NCBI GenBank assembly: GCA_023544645.1
Contig: JAMJFO010000013.1
Span: forward strand, 1-63,139
Direction: 5' to 3'
DNA from: Desulfobulbaceae bacterium
GTDB lineage: Bacteria > Desulfobacterota > Desulfobulbia > Desulfobulbales > Desulfobulbaceae
DNA length: 63,139 nucleotides
Each line of letters starts with the position of its first letter. The stretch's first letter is position 1. Positions 42,230 through 52,213 of the stretch are shown here, one piece after another. The position numbers and the translations under genes are program-made. A model generated the notes under the pieces. That model was not told the origin of the DNA. It was given only the letters and a program-made list of their open reading frames with translations, and did not search any database.

Positions 42230-42384
42230 TGGCGTCGCAAAAAGTCGCCAACTGCTGTGTTGCTGCAAATTGTCTCGTCACTGCGGCGTACCTATGTACG
42301 CCTCATTCCTCGAAATTTGCGCGCCTTGCATTTGACGATTTTTGCTTAGCCATCTCTTTTGATGACTTTTTGCGAGTTCATCAA
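42226..42384. mobile_element. MITE-like element with terminal inverted repeats
   Basis: TTGATGGCGTCGCAAAAAGTC at the left (with the first 20 bases used here: 42226-42245) is nearly the reverse complement of the right end at 42364-42384; three mismatches. The 159-bp body codes for nothing. A third copy of the end (TTGATGGCGTTGCAAAAACT) follows at 42388. Likely a small non-autonomous transposable element. Confidence 0.7.
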
Positions 42385-42781
42385 AGGTTGATGGCGTTGC
42401 AAAAACTCCACAAATCCATCCAAGGCCTGCGGCTCAAACGAGATACGGCCAGGGGAAAACTGCACGAGGCGATGCAACCTTTTCGGGGCTTCGAGCTGGA
42501 TAGTTACAAATGAGAAAAAACACTGAACCCCTCGACCTGACGATGAGTGGTCGTGGTATTTCCACCGTTTGCGGGCAGAATGATACCTTGGGCACCTACG
42601 ATATATATTACATAAATCCACGGCGGGGGATGAATTCCCCCCGAATGTTACTCCTCCGAAAAACGGATTTTCTTCGCCCCGGGGCCATGGAATTCATCCT
42701 TTCCCAAACCTGGAGCGGATAGGGAGTGAACGGCGGCCGTGCGTTCCTGATTCATAAGGAGACCGGACGCTGAAATCAATT
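42385..42781. other. Leader region before the glucan synthase gene
   Basis: About 400 bases. After the extra repeat end at 42388 I see no convincing gene; short frames on both strands lack ribosome sites and family signs. A small hairpin (GGGGGATGAATTCCCCCC) lies near 42627. AAGGAG at 42757 is too far from ATG 42782 to be ideal. Confidence 0.5.
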
Positions 42782-45700
42782 ATGAAACTCCCATGGACGA
42801 AAGCGGCCCCCTCGCTGGTCGTCGGCTTCTACCAAAGCCCGGAACTCGCGGCGGAGGCTCTGCGGAACCTCCGCCGCGATTGTTTTTCCCGGTCGGCGGC
42901 GGTGCATTGTTCGAACACAGGCGAGGTGCGGGTGGACGAGTATGGTGTCCCCGCGGGACGCTGGGTTTTGTGGGCAGGGCTGGTTGGTCTGCTGCTTGCA
43001 ATACTCGCGCTCCGGCCGTCGTGGGGCATGCTGAATCCCGAAGCGATTCCCAAACTCATCGTCCAACTTGCGGCGTGCGCTCTCGCCGGTGCGCTTGCGG
43101 GATGGCTGGTGTTTCGCTCGTTGGCCGCGCGGGTCCATGGCGCGCATCTGGCGAGGTTTAAGCGCTGGCTCGTCCGCAACGAGACGGTGGTGCTGGTAGA
43201 GATGCCGGCCGGAGAGACGGAGCGCGTCTTGACGATTTTGCGCGCCATGGAAGGCGAGTCGCCGGTAACGTTCTCCTTCCTGCCGTCATCGACGTTTGAT
43301 TTCGAGCCCGAGGCGAACCTGCTCCGGCACGAGGTGCCTTCGCGGGAGCGCCTCGCGGAAAAGGCGGCCTGCCTGGCACATTCCTTCTCCATTGAGGCCG
43401 GAGCGAAACAGCGAGGTCATCACCTCCTGCACCGGTTGCGTGAGAGCGAACGGATTCTCAAGTGGACGGATGGCTGCCTGACCATATCGGCGGTGGGGCA
43501 TCATGCATTCACCCTTTCTGCAGAGTGGCTGCTGGATAATGCCTACCTGATTCAAGGGCAGATCAACGAAATCCATCAGAGCCTTCCGAAAAGCTATTAC
43601 GAGCAATTACCGGTGATTGCCGGCGGGCCGCAGGCCGGACTGCCCCGCGTTTATCGGATCGCGACGGAAATCGTGGCAGAGAACGACGGCGTGGTGGAGG
43701 TGGAGACGATCCGGACTTTCCTCATGGCGTTTCAGGACGTGGCGCCGCTGAACATCGGCGAGCTCTGGGCGGTATCGCTGATGCTGCGGCTGAGGCTGGT
43801 CGAATGCCTGCGCTCGCTGGCGATCCAGGTCGAACGGCTCCAGAACGAAAGCGAGGATGCGGATTTCTGGGCGAACCGGCTTATCACTGCGGCGCGGCGC
43901 AGTCCGGATCGGCTGGTCGAGTTGATGGCGGAGCTGGTCCGGCACCATCCGGAGCCGACGGCGCATTTTGCCAGCGAACTGGTGGCGCATCTCTACGACG
44001 AGGATACCGCGTTGCCGATGGTGAGCGCCTGGCTCGATCCTTTCTTCGGGACGCCGATGATCGAGGTCGTGCAGCAGGAGCACCGCCGGCAGGCGGTGCA
44101 GCAGACTTCGCTGGCAAATGTGATCACCAGCTGCCGCCGGCTCACCCAGATCCAGTGGCAGGATCTTTTCGAAGAAGTCAGCCGGGTGGATATTGAGTTC
44201 GCCAATGATCCTGCGGCCATCTATCCGCGCATGGATTTCAAGACGCGGAACCGTTGCCGCGATGCGGTGGAGGAACTCGCCCGCTGGTCAAAAATCACCG
44301 AACTGGATGTCGTTGGTCGCGTGCTGGAGCAGGCGGAATCTGCCGAAGACGAGTTGGCGAGGCATTTGGGCTACCATTTGCTCGATGAAGGCAGAATGAC
44401 GCTCGAGCGGTCTCTCGCTTGCCGGGTGCCGGTTGCGGAACGCTGGCGCCGCTGGCATCGACGTCACGCCGTGAAATTCTATTTCGGCAATCTCGTCCTG
44501 TTCACCTCCATCCTCGTGGCCGCCATTCTCGCACTCACCATGGCTTTCGGGGCCACCACCCCGGTGCTGATCCTGCTTGGCATTCTGCTGCTGCTGCCCG
44601 CAAGCGAATTGGCCCTGCAGATCTTGAACTATCTGGTGACCCGGATGCTGCCGCCCTGGGTACTGCCGAAGATGTCTTTCAAAAAGGATGGCATCCCTGA
44701 CGATTGCCGTACGCTGGTCGTGGTGCCGATGATGCTGACGATGCCGGAAGCGATCCGCAATGAACTCTCACGCCTGGAAATTCGTTATCTAGGCAATACG
44801 GACCAGAACCTGCGTTTCGCTTTGCTCAGCGATTTCGCGGACGCTCCCCGGCAGCATATGCCTGAGGACCCTGAATACATCGAAATCGTCTCACGCGGCA
44901 TCGAGGAGTTGAACAGCCGGCACGGGGCGGGCCGTTTTTTTCTTTTTCATCGGCAGCGGGAATGGTGTGAAGGCGAGCAGTGCTGGATGGGATGGGAGCG
45001 CAAGCGCGGCAAACTCGAACAGCTCAACCGGTTTCTCATGGGCGAATCGGCGCCTGAACTCGATGAATTGCTCTATGTAGGCAATCCCGCGCAGCTCACA
45101 GGGATCCGCTTTGTCATCACTTTGGATGCCGATACGCAACTCCTGCGCGACTCGGCCCGGCGGCTGATCGAGACACTGGCGCATCCGCTCAATCAGGCGC
45201 GGTTTTCGCCTGATGGCTGTAGCGTGCTGCGTGGATACACCATCATTCAGCCGGCGGTAAGCGCCACCCTGCCCAGCGCCAGGGCGACGTGGTTCTCGCG
45301 CATCTGCGCCGATCCGCGCGGGGTTGATCCCTACACGCAAGCGGTGTCCGACGTGTACCAGGACCTGACCAGGGAGGGGAGTTATCACGGCAAGGGTATC
45401 TATGACTTGCAACCATTTCACCGTATTCTGTCCATGCGGTTCCCGGAGTCGCACCTGCTGAGTCACGATCTGCTGGAAGGCGTCCATGTGCGAGTCGGGC
45501 TGGCGACGGACATCGAGTTGCTCGACGTCTTTCCGAGCAGCTACATCGCCTGGTGGTACCGGCAGCACCGATGGATTCGCGGCGACTGGCAGATCATCCA
45601 ATGGCTGAAACCACATGTGCCCGCGGGCGATGGCAGCGATTATCCTAATCCGCTTTCACCGTTCAGCCGGTGGAAGATCTTCGACAACCTGCGGCGCAGT

Positions 45701-48700
45701 CTTATGCCGGTCTCGATCCTGGCGCTGTTGATCACCGGCTGGCTGTTTTCTCCCGTGCCCGCCCTGTGGAGCCTCCTCATCGCGGTCATGCTTCTCTGGC
45801 CGATGTTTGCGTCGCTGATCGTACCGCTGATACATCCGCCGCCGCCGGGAACAAGTTACTGGCGGGAGCCGCGGAATCGTCTGCTGCGCTCGCTTTTTAC
45901 AACGGTTTTCCTTGTTGATTGCGCCGGGATGGCGCTGGATGCGATTGCGCGCGTTGTCCATCGGCGACTGATTTCACACCGGCAGTTCCTCGAGTGGGAG
46001 ACAGCGCAGGATGCGCACCTGCGGGCAAAGAACCAGCAAAGGCAATTTATCGTCGCTAGGCTTTGGATTCCCGTCTTTTCCGCGCTCCTCCTGGTCACCG
46101 TTTTCTTCTTCGGACCAGTGGGTGCCGTTCCGGCGGCGTGGCCGTTTCTGCTCCTGTGGGCGTTATCCCCGGCGGCGGTGGTTTTGATCAATCGCCCGGC
46201 AACCAGTACGCCGGGGGGTTCGTTGACCGACGCTGATCGCCGGCTGCTCCGTGCCACGGCGCGGCGGACCTGGCGATATTTCGATGATTTCGTGGGGCCG
46301 CAGACCCACTGGCTGCCTCCGGATAATTTTCAGGAGGTGCCGACCCGCGAACTCTTCCTGCGCACGTCGCCAACCAATATCGGGCTGTGGCTGCTTTCGA
46401 CGGTTGCGGCGCATGACTTCGGTTACATCACCCTCGATGACCTGGCCGCGCGTAACCTGAATACAATGGAGACCCTGGAAAAACTCGAGTGTTTTGAGGG
46501 CCATCTGCTCAACTGGTATGACATCGAAAAGCTCGAACCGCTGCGGCCCAGATATGTCTCCACTGTGGACAGTGGTAATCTGGTTGCGAGCCTGTGGGCG
46601 CTGAATGCGAGCCTGAACGACTTTATAGCGCAACCAGTGCTCGATGCAGCAGCGCTCGACGGGCTGACCGACACCTTTGATGTATTGCGGCAGATCAGCG
46701 GTCCGGCGATTGCGCCGGCGTATCAACAGGCGTTGCTTGCGCTGGACAGGCTGACAGCAGCCGCGCCGGTGGATCTCGAAGATGTGATTTATCGGCTTCG
46801 CTCGGCGGTACGGCCCGCGCAGGCGCTGGTGCAAGCGTTGCCGGCTGACGGCAGCGACCCTCGGACCTACTGGGCGCAACAGGTGGAGAAACAGGTCGCG
46901 GCCTGGAACGGGGTCATCGACAAATATCTGCGGCCGGTGGAAATCCTTGCCGCATCGCCGCCGCAGTTGATGTCTCTGGGTAAGTCCGTCCATGAATTCC
47001 GGCGCGAAGTACTCGCAGGGACCTTTTCCCTGCACAGCATCGCGACCACAAACATCCCGCGTCTGGCGGCGCTGCTCGCATTCCAGCACCGGTGCGACGA
47101 ACTGAATGTACCTGAACCGGTGCGCGCATGGCTCGGCGATCTGGCGGTGGAGGTCGCCCGTTCGCAACAGAAAGCCCAGCAGCAGTTGGCGCAGATGGAA
47201 GATATCGTCAGGCGCATTCATCAGTTGGAACGTGACATGGGGTTTCGCTTCCTTTACGACGTGCAGCGCCGCATTTTCGCCATCGGCTACCAGGTGGAAG
47301 ATCGGCGGCTGGACACCTCCTTCTATGATCTGCTTGCCAGCGAAGCACGGTTGACCAGCCTGCTGGCCATTGCGCGGGGCGATGTCCCCGTTGAGCACTG
47401 GTGGGCGCTTGGCCGGCCCTTTGGCTCGACGGATGGGCGGATGCCGCTTTTGTCCTGGAGCGGCACGATGTTCGAATATCTCATGCCTGTGCTCTTCACT
47501 CGGATGCATGAGAATTCGCTGCTCGACCGCGTATGCCGCGACGCGGTGCATTGCCAGAAAGCCTACGGCAAACAACGCGGCGTGCCGTGGGGCATTTCGG
47601 AATCAGCTTTCAGCGCACTGGACCGTCATCATGTGTATCAATACCAGGCATTCGGCGTGCCAACCCTCGCGTTGAAGCGCGGCCAGGAGCGCGACCTGGT
47701 CATAGCGCCGTACGCATCGGCGCTCGCCCTGGTTGTGGAACCGGTGGCGGCGATGGAGAACCTCCGGCGGCTGGCAGCACTGGAAGATGCCGTTATGGTA
47801 GGCGACTACGGTTATTACGAAGCGATCGACTATTCGCGGCGGCATGAACCAGGTGGCGAAGCAGGGATCGTCGTGCACTGCTACATGGTACATCACCAGG
47901 GAATGTCGCTGCTGGCGATTGACAACGTTCTGCACGAGGGGATAATGCAGACACGTTTCCATTCTGATCCACGCTTCCGTGCCACCGAGGTTTTGCTCCA
48001 CGAGCAGATCCCGGCATCCATCTCGCCCGCCACGGGCAAGGCGCACGAGGAACGTCCGGTGCCGCGCGTGAGTCCGTTTGCCGGTGGTGCGGCCCGTGCG
48101 CACACACCCGACTCCGGGGTACCAAGGACGCAGCTCCTGGCCAACGTCTCCTGCTCGGTGATGGTGACCAATTCCGGCGGCGGTTACCTGCGCTGGCGCG
48201 ATCTCGATGTCACCCGCTGGCATGCGGATCCCACCTGCGAGGTGCCCGGACCCGCCTGTTTTATCCGGGATCTGGACAGTGGAACCATTATGAGCGTCAC
48301 CCAACAGCCGGTGCCTTTAGCGGAGTTGCGCTACACCTGGAACCTGACCCCCGACAAGGCTTTATTTCGTCGCCGCTGCGGTCCGTGCGACACATATACC
48401 GAGATCACGGTGTCAGCCGAAGACGACGCCGAGGTTCGACTCGTGACCCTGGTGAACGTTTCCCGCAAGCCGAGTCATTTTGAATTGACCAGCTACGTTG
48501 AACTCGCGCTGGCACCGCACAAAGCGGATCGCGCGCATCCGGCGTTCAACAAGCTGTTCATCGAGACCGAGTGGCTGCCGCAACACCAGGTCCTGCTCGC
48601 ACGGCGTCGTCCGCGCTCGCCGCATGATCAGCCGGTCTGGGCGGCACATCTGATGGTCATGGAATCGCCGCAGGTTGATCCCCCCCAGTTCGAGACTGAC

Positions 48701-51700
48701 CGGGCACGCTTTCTGGGCCGTGGGCGTACGCAGGAAAATGCGCAGGCTCTCGGAGAAGTCCTGACAGGCAGCACCGGCTCGGTCCTCGATCCGGTGTTCA
48801 GTCTCCGCCGCTCCGTGACCATCGCTCCGAACCAGCGTTTTCAGTTTTCTCTCGTCACCATGGTCGCTGATTCGCGTGCGGCGGTGATGGGTCTGATCGA
48901 GCGCTACTCGGAATTCCGCATCTCGACCCGCGCCTTTGAGACGGCGTGGGTGCGCTCGCAGATCGAGATGCGCCGCCTGCACATCCACCCCGGGGACGTG
49001 CAGCTTTTCCAACAACTCGCCGCGCACATTCTGTTGCCGCAGGCACAGCTGCGGCCGCCGTCAACACGGCTTGGCCGCGGTACGGCCGGTCAGCTGGCGC
49101 TCTGGGCGCAAGGCATCTCGGGAGACCTGCCCATCGTTGTCGTGACCATTGGTAATTATCGCGATATCGAAGTCGTCCGCGAAGTCCTGACGGCCCATAC
49201 CTTCTGGCATCTTCGGGGACTGAAGGTTGATCTGGTGCTCATCAGCGAGGAGATGGAGAGCTATGAGGAGCCCCTCACGGTCCATCTGCGCCAGCTCTCC
49301 GAAGCACATGCCCAACTTACCGGCGTGGATCAACCCGGTGGCGTGTTCCTGCGGTCGGCGAACAAGATGGCAAAGGGGGAGTTGCTCGCGATCCATGCCG
49401 GCGCGCGGGCGGTGCTCGTGGCCGCGCGGGGATCGCTGCGCCAGCAACTGGCAACTCCCGCGCCAGCCAGCCCGCAAACGGTGATGTGGGTGCCCGGAAA
49501 ACAGTTCCGCGAAGAACCGTCGCCACCGCTGCCATTCATGGAACTGGAGTATTTTAACGGCATTGGCGGTTTTACCCTGGACGGAAAGGAATACGCCATC
49601 TACCTCGGCCCCGGAGCGCAGACACCCGCGCCGTGGGTCAATGTCATGGCTAATCCCAATTTCGGCACGCTGGTTTCCGAATCGGGCGCGGGCTTTACCT
49701 GGTGCGGCAACAGCCAGAGTCATCGCCTCACCCCCTGGTCCAACGACCCGGTTTCCGATCCGCCCGGCAGCGCCATCTATATCCGCGACGATGACCTTGG
49801 TGTTTTCTGGTCGCCCACACCGGCGCCGATCCGCGAGATGGATGCCTACCGCACGCGGCACGGGCAGGGGTACACCGTCTTTGAGCACAACAGCCATGCC
49901 ATCGAGCAGGAGCTGCTGACCTTCGTGCCGGTGGATGCCGGCGGCGGCCAGCCCGTGCGCGTGCAGCGGCTCCGTTTGCGCAACCGATCGCCGCAGCGGC
50001 GGCGGCTGACATTGACCTCCTACGCCGCGCTTGTTCTCGGCAGCGATCCGGAAGAAACCCGGATGCATGTTGCGACCAAGTGGGATCTGCAAAGCCGGAG
50101 CCTTTTCGCGCGCAACTCCTACGATCCTGAGTTCGGCGACCGTGTTACTTTTGCCACATCGAGTCCGGAGCCTTCCTCGTACTCAGGCAATCGTGCGGTT
50201 TTCATCGGCCGCAACCGCTCGCTGAGCAATCCGGCGGCCATGGAGCATGCTCGATTATCCGGCGGTGCGAGTGCGGGTCTCGACCCCTGCGCTGCGGTGC
50301 AGGTTACCGTCGAGATCGAGCCCAACCTGGAAGCGGAAGTAACTTTCCTCCTCGGGCAGGGAGGCGATGAGCGCGAGGTGCGCTCCCTCGTGCGCCGGTT
50401 CCGCGATCCCGCCAATGTCGAGGCCGCGTTCGTGGAAACGTGCCGCTGGTGGAGTGATTTTCTCGGTACGATGCAGGTGGAAACACCCGAGCCTTCCGCC
50501 AACCTGCTGCTGAACGGCTGGCTGCTCTACCAGACGCTCAGTTGCCGCCTCTGGGGTCGTTCGGCCTTTTACCAGTCGGGCGGCGCTTACGGATTTCGCG
50601 ATCAACTCCAGGATGTGCTAGCGCTGGTGTACGGCGCGCCGAACCTTGCCCGCGAACACATCCTGCGCGCCGCCGCCCGGCAGTTCGTTGAAGGCGACGT
50701 TCAGCACTGGTGGCATCCGGAGTCCGGCGGTGGTGTGCGCACGCGGATAACCGACGACCTGCTGTGGCTGCCGTTCGTCACCGCTCAGTATGTGCGGATC
50801 ACGGGTGATGCGGCGATTCTCGACGAAATAGTTCCTTTTCTCGAAGCCGGGCCGCTGGAAGAAAACGAAGCCGAAAGCTTTTCCGTCCCTGCAATCTCCG
50901 GCACGCACTCTCCACTGCTCGATCATTGCCGGCGCGCCATTGCCCGCGTCCAGGTTTTCGGCCCGCACGGCCTGCCGCTTATCGGCGGCGGCGATTGGAA
51001 CGATGGTTTGAATCGCGTCGGCATCGGCGGCAAAGGCGAGAGCGTCTGGCTCGGCTGGTTCCAGATTTGCGTATTGAACGACTTTGCGCAGTTGCTCGAA
51101 CTGCGAGCCGAAGCCGCCGAAGCCGCCGAATACCGGGCTCTTGCCCGGAACCTGGCCGGAACCGTCGAGGCCGAAGGCTGGGACGGCGCCTGGTATCGCC
51201 GCGGCTATTTCGACGATGGCAGCTCGCTGGGGGCAAAGGAGAGCGCGGAAGCCCGCATCGATTCCCTGCCGCAATCATGGGCCGCAATCTCCGGCGCCGC
51301 GGATCCCGAGCGCGTGAACCGTGCCATGCGCGCGTTGGAAGAGCATCTCGTCAAGGATACTGAACAGATGATCCTGCTTTTTACCCCCCCCTTTGATACA
51401 ACGAAACAGGACGTCGGGTACATCAAGGGCTACCCGCCCGGAGTTCGGGAAAACGGGGGCCAATACACCCACGCCGCTGCCTGGGTCGCGCAGGCCTTTG
51501 CGCGCCTGGGCGATGGCGACAAGGCGGTGTCCCTGCTGCGGATGCTGAACCCCATCGAACACGCCCGCGCTGAAAAGGAGCTCGACCGCTACAAGGTCGA
51601 GCCGTACGCGGTGGCCGCCGATGTCTATGCGTTAAAGGGCCGGGTCGGGCGCGGTGGCTGGACCTGGTATACCGGGGCGGCCGGCTGGCTGTATCGGGTC

Positions 51701-51964
51701 TGGCTGGAGGATGTCCTCGGGTTCAAGCTCCGCGGCGATACCTTTACCCTGGAGCCGGTGATCCCGAAAGAGTGGCCCGGCTTTCGCCTGCGCTACCGGC
51801 ACAAGAGCACTTTCTACAACATCGTGCTCGAAAACCCCGAACATGTCAGCCATGGCATCACTCTTGTCGAATTGGACGGCGTTCCGGTGTCGGCCAGGGC
51901 CATCCCGCTTTGCGACGACAGGCAACTCCACACCGTTTGCGTTTTCCTGGAACCGGAGCAGTGA
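42782..51964 (+). CDS. Cyclic beta-1,2-glucan synthase (NdvB-like) with extra N-terminal domain
   Basis: A giant inner-membrane enzyme of 3060 residues. NdvB/Cgs proteins start a glucan on themselves, extend it with UDP-glucose and close it into an osmoregulated periplasmic cyclic glucan. The GT84 part (about 600-970) has VITLDADTQL and YRQHRWIRGDWQ. Membrane helices lie near 560-620, 1000-1060 and 1090-1140. A glucoamylase-like domain follows (about 1150-1700, with PWGISESAF and HHQGMS), then paired GH94-type regions up to GGDWNDGLNRVG (near 2737). Residues 1-170 are unusual: two small alpha/beta halves around two glycine-rich helices (GLVGLLLAILAL and LAGALAGWLVF), like small stress proteins. 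Composition is more G+C rich than its flanks, which may mean transfer. Product linkage is inferred. Confidence 0.88.
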   Translation: MKLPWTKAAPSLVVGFYQSPELAAEALRNLRRDCFSRSAAVHCSNTGEVRVDEYGVPAGRWVLWAGLVGLLLAILALRPSWGMLNPEAIPKLIVQLAACALAGALAGWLVFRSLAARVHGAHLARFKRWLVRNETVVLVEMPAGETERVLTILRAMEGESPVTFSFLPSSTFDFEPEANLLRHEVPSRERLAEKAACLAHSFSIEAGAKQRGHHLLHRLRESERILKWTDGCLTISAVGHHAFTLSAEWLLDNAYLIQGQINEIHQSLPKSYYEQLPVIAGGPQAGLPRVYRIATEIVAENDGVVEVETIRTFLMAFQDVAPLNIGELWAVSLMLRLRLVECLRSLAIQVERLQNESEDADFWANRLITAARRSPDRLVELMAELVRHHPEPTAHFASELVAHLYDEDTALPMVSAWLDPFFGTPMIEVVQQEHRRQAVQQTSLANVITSCRRLTQIQWQDLFEEVSRVDIEFANDPAAIYPRMDFKTRNRCRDAVEELARWSKITELDVVGRVLEQAESAEDELARHLGYHLLDEGRMTLERSLACRVPVAERWRRWHRRHAVKFYFGNLVLFTSILVAAILALTMAFGATTPVLILLGILLLLPASELALQILNYLVTRMLPPWVLPKMSFKKDGIPDDCRTLVVVPMMLTMPEAIRNELSRLEIRYLGNTDQNLRFALLSDFADAPRQHMPEDPEYIEIVSRGIEELNSRHGAGRFFLFHRQREWCEGEQCWMGWERKRGKLEQLNRFLMGESAPELDELLYVGNPAQLTGIRFVITLDADTQLLRDSARRLIETLAHPLNQARFSPDGCSVLRGYTIIQPAVSATLPSARATWFSRICADPRGVDPYTQAVSDVYQDLTREGSYHGKGIYDLQPFHRILSMRFPESHLLSHDLLEGVHVRVGLATDIELLDVFPSSYIAWWYRQHRWIRGDWQIIQWLKPHVPAGDGSDYPNPLSPFSRWKIFDNLRRSLMPVSILALLITGWLFSPVPALWSLLIAVMLLWPMFASLIVPLIHPPPPGTSYWREPRNRLLRSLFTTVFLVDCAGMALDAIARVVHRRLISHRQFLEWETAQDAHLRAKNQQRQFIVARLWIPVFSALLLVTVFFFGPVGAVPAAWPFLLLWALSPAAVVLINRPATSTPGGSLTDADRRLLRATARRTWRYFDDFVGPQTHWLPPDNFQEVPTRELFLRTSPTNIGLWLLSTVAAHDFGYITLDDLAARNLNTMETLEKLECFEGHLLNWYDIEKLEPLRPRYVSTVDSGNLVASLWALNASLNDFIAQPVLDAAALDGLTDTFDVLRQISGPAIAPAYQQALLALDRLTAAAPVDLEDVIYRLRSAVRPAQALVQALPADGSDPRTYWAQQVEKQVAAWNGVIDKYLRPVEILAASPPQLMSLGKSVHEFRREVLAGTFSLHSIATTNIPRLAALLAFQHRCDELNVPEPVRAWLGDLAVEVARSQQKAQQQLAQMEDIVRRIHQLERDMGFRFLYDVQRRIFAIGYQVEDRRLDTSFYDLLASEARLTSLLAIARGDVPVEHWWALGRPFGSTDGRMPLLSWSGTMFEYLMPVLFTRMHENSLLDRVCRDAVHCQKAYGKQRGVPWGISESAFSALDRHHVYQYQAFGVPTLALKRGQERDLVIAPYASALALVVEPVAAMENLRRLAALEDAVMVGDYGYYEAIDYSRRHEPGGEAGIVVHCYMVHHQGMSLLAIDNVLHEGIMQTRFHSDPRFRATEVLLHEQIPASISPATGKAHEERPVPRVSPFAGGAARAHTPDSGVPRTQLLANVSCSVMVTNSGGGYLRWRDLDVTRWHADPTCEVPGPACFIRDLDSGTIMSVTQQPVPLAELRYTWNLTPDKALFRRRCGPCDTYTEITVSAEDDAEVRLVTLVNVSRKPSHFELTSYVELALAPHKADRAHPAFNKLFIETEWLPQHQVLLARRRPRSPHDQPVWAAHLMVMESPQVDPPQFETDRARFLGRGRTQENAQALGEVLTGSTGSVLDPVFSLRRSVTIAPNQRFQFSLVTMVADSRAAVMGLIERYSEFRISTRAFETAWVRSQIEMRRLHIHPGDVQLFQQLAAHILLPQAQLRPPSTRLGRGTAGQLALWAQGISGDLPIVVVTIGNYRDIEVVREVLTAHTFWHLRGLKVDLVLISEEMESYEEPLTVHLRQLSEAHAQLTGVDQPGGVFLRSANKMAKGELLAIHAGARAVLVAARGSLRQQLATPAPASPQTVMWVPGKQFREEPSPPLPFMELEYFNGIGGFTLDGKEYAIYLGPGAQTPAPWVNVMANPNFGTLVSESGAGFTWCGNSQSHRLTPWSNDPVSDPPGSAIYIRDDDLGVFWSPTPAPIREMDAYRTRHGQGYTVFEHNSHAIEQELLTFVPVDAGGGQPVRVQRLRLRNRSPQRRRLTLTSYAALVLGSDPEETRMHVATKWDLQSRSLFARNSYDPEFGDRVTFATSSPEPSSYSGNRAVFIGRNRSLSNPAAMEHARLSGGASAGLDPCAAVQVTVEIEPNLEAEVTFLLGQGGDEREVRSLVRRFRDPANVEAAFVETCRWWSDFLGTMQVETPEPSANLLLNGWLLYQTLSCRLWGRSAFYQSGGAYGFRDQLQDVLALVYGAPNLAREHILRAAARQFVEGDVQHWWHPESGGGVRTRITDDLLWLPFVTAQYVRITGDAAILDEIVPFLEAGPLEENEAESFSVPAISGTHSPLLDHCRRAIARVQVFGPHGLPLIGGGDWNDGLNRVGIGGKGESVWLGWFQICVLNDFAQLLELRAEAAEAAEYRALARNLAGTVEAEGWDGAWYRRGYFDDGSSLGAKESAEARIDSLPQSWAAISGAADPERVNRAMRALEEHLVKDTEQMILLFTPPFDTTKQDVGYIKGYPPGVRENGGQYTHAAAWVAQAFARLGDGDKAVSLLRMLNPIEHARAEKELDRYKVEPYAVAADVYALKGRVGRGGWTWYTGAAGWLYRVWLEDVLGFKLRGDTFTLEPVIPKEWPGFRLRYRHKSTFYNIVLENPEHVSHGITLVELDGVPVSARAIPLCDDRQLHTVCVFLEPEQ

Positions 51965-52007
51965 GATGTGCTGGAAGGAATCATTGAAGCTGCCATGCGT
52001 TTTCGCC

Positions 52008-52026
52008 TGATGGCATATATCTTGCA
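52008..52026 (+). promoter_or_regulatory. Sigma-54 promoter P5
   Basis: TGATGGCATATATCTTGCA has GG (52012) and GC (52024) ten bases apart. It lies right after the glucan synthase stop and about 190 bp before the second kinase. The upstream element of P1-P4 is absent. Confidence 0.7.
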
Positions 52027-52069
52027 TAGACAATTCAAGGGGAGATTATCGGCTGTAGAACCTGTTTAG

Positions 52070-52213
52070 ATGTTCATGCCGGAGAAAAAGGACAAAGAGG
52101 ACGATCGAGCGATTAGAAAAATCAGTCCCCTGATAAAAATATTTTTTTGCGAGCCGTACCAGTCGGTCAGAATTTGTGATAATGATCCTGACTGCAAGAA
52201 AGGAGATAGGTAA
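52070..52213 (+). pseudogene. Receiver-domain remnant, open 47-codon frame upstream of the kinase
   Basis: The first 25 codons (MFMPEKKDKEDDRAIRKIS and onward) mirror the receiver domain of the kinase just downstream (MIMPKKNGKEVAEAIRKIS, 54370-54455), with most bases identical. The frame stays open to a TAA that overlaps the kinase ATG as TAATG. No ribosome site suits its ATG. It looks like a leftover of rearrangement that may still be read as an upstream frame. Confidence 0.65.

Noticed and set aside
42226-42722. Short plus-strand frames of 95 and 70 residues between the small membrane protein and the glucan synthase
   Set aside because: The first lies on the inverted-repeat element and the second crosses a hairpin; neither has a family pattern.
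43607-51562. Many long frames antisense to the glucan synthase gene
   Set aside because: Shadows caused by strong G+C bias at third positions; they lack starts, ribosome sites and motifs.
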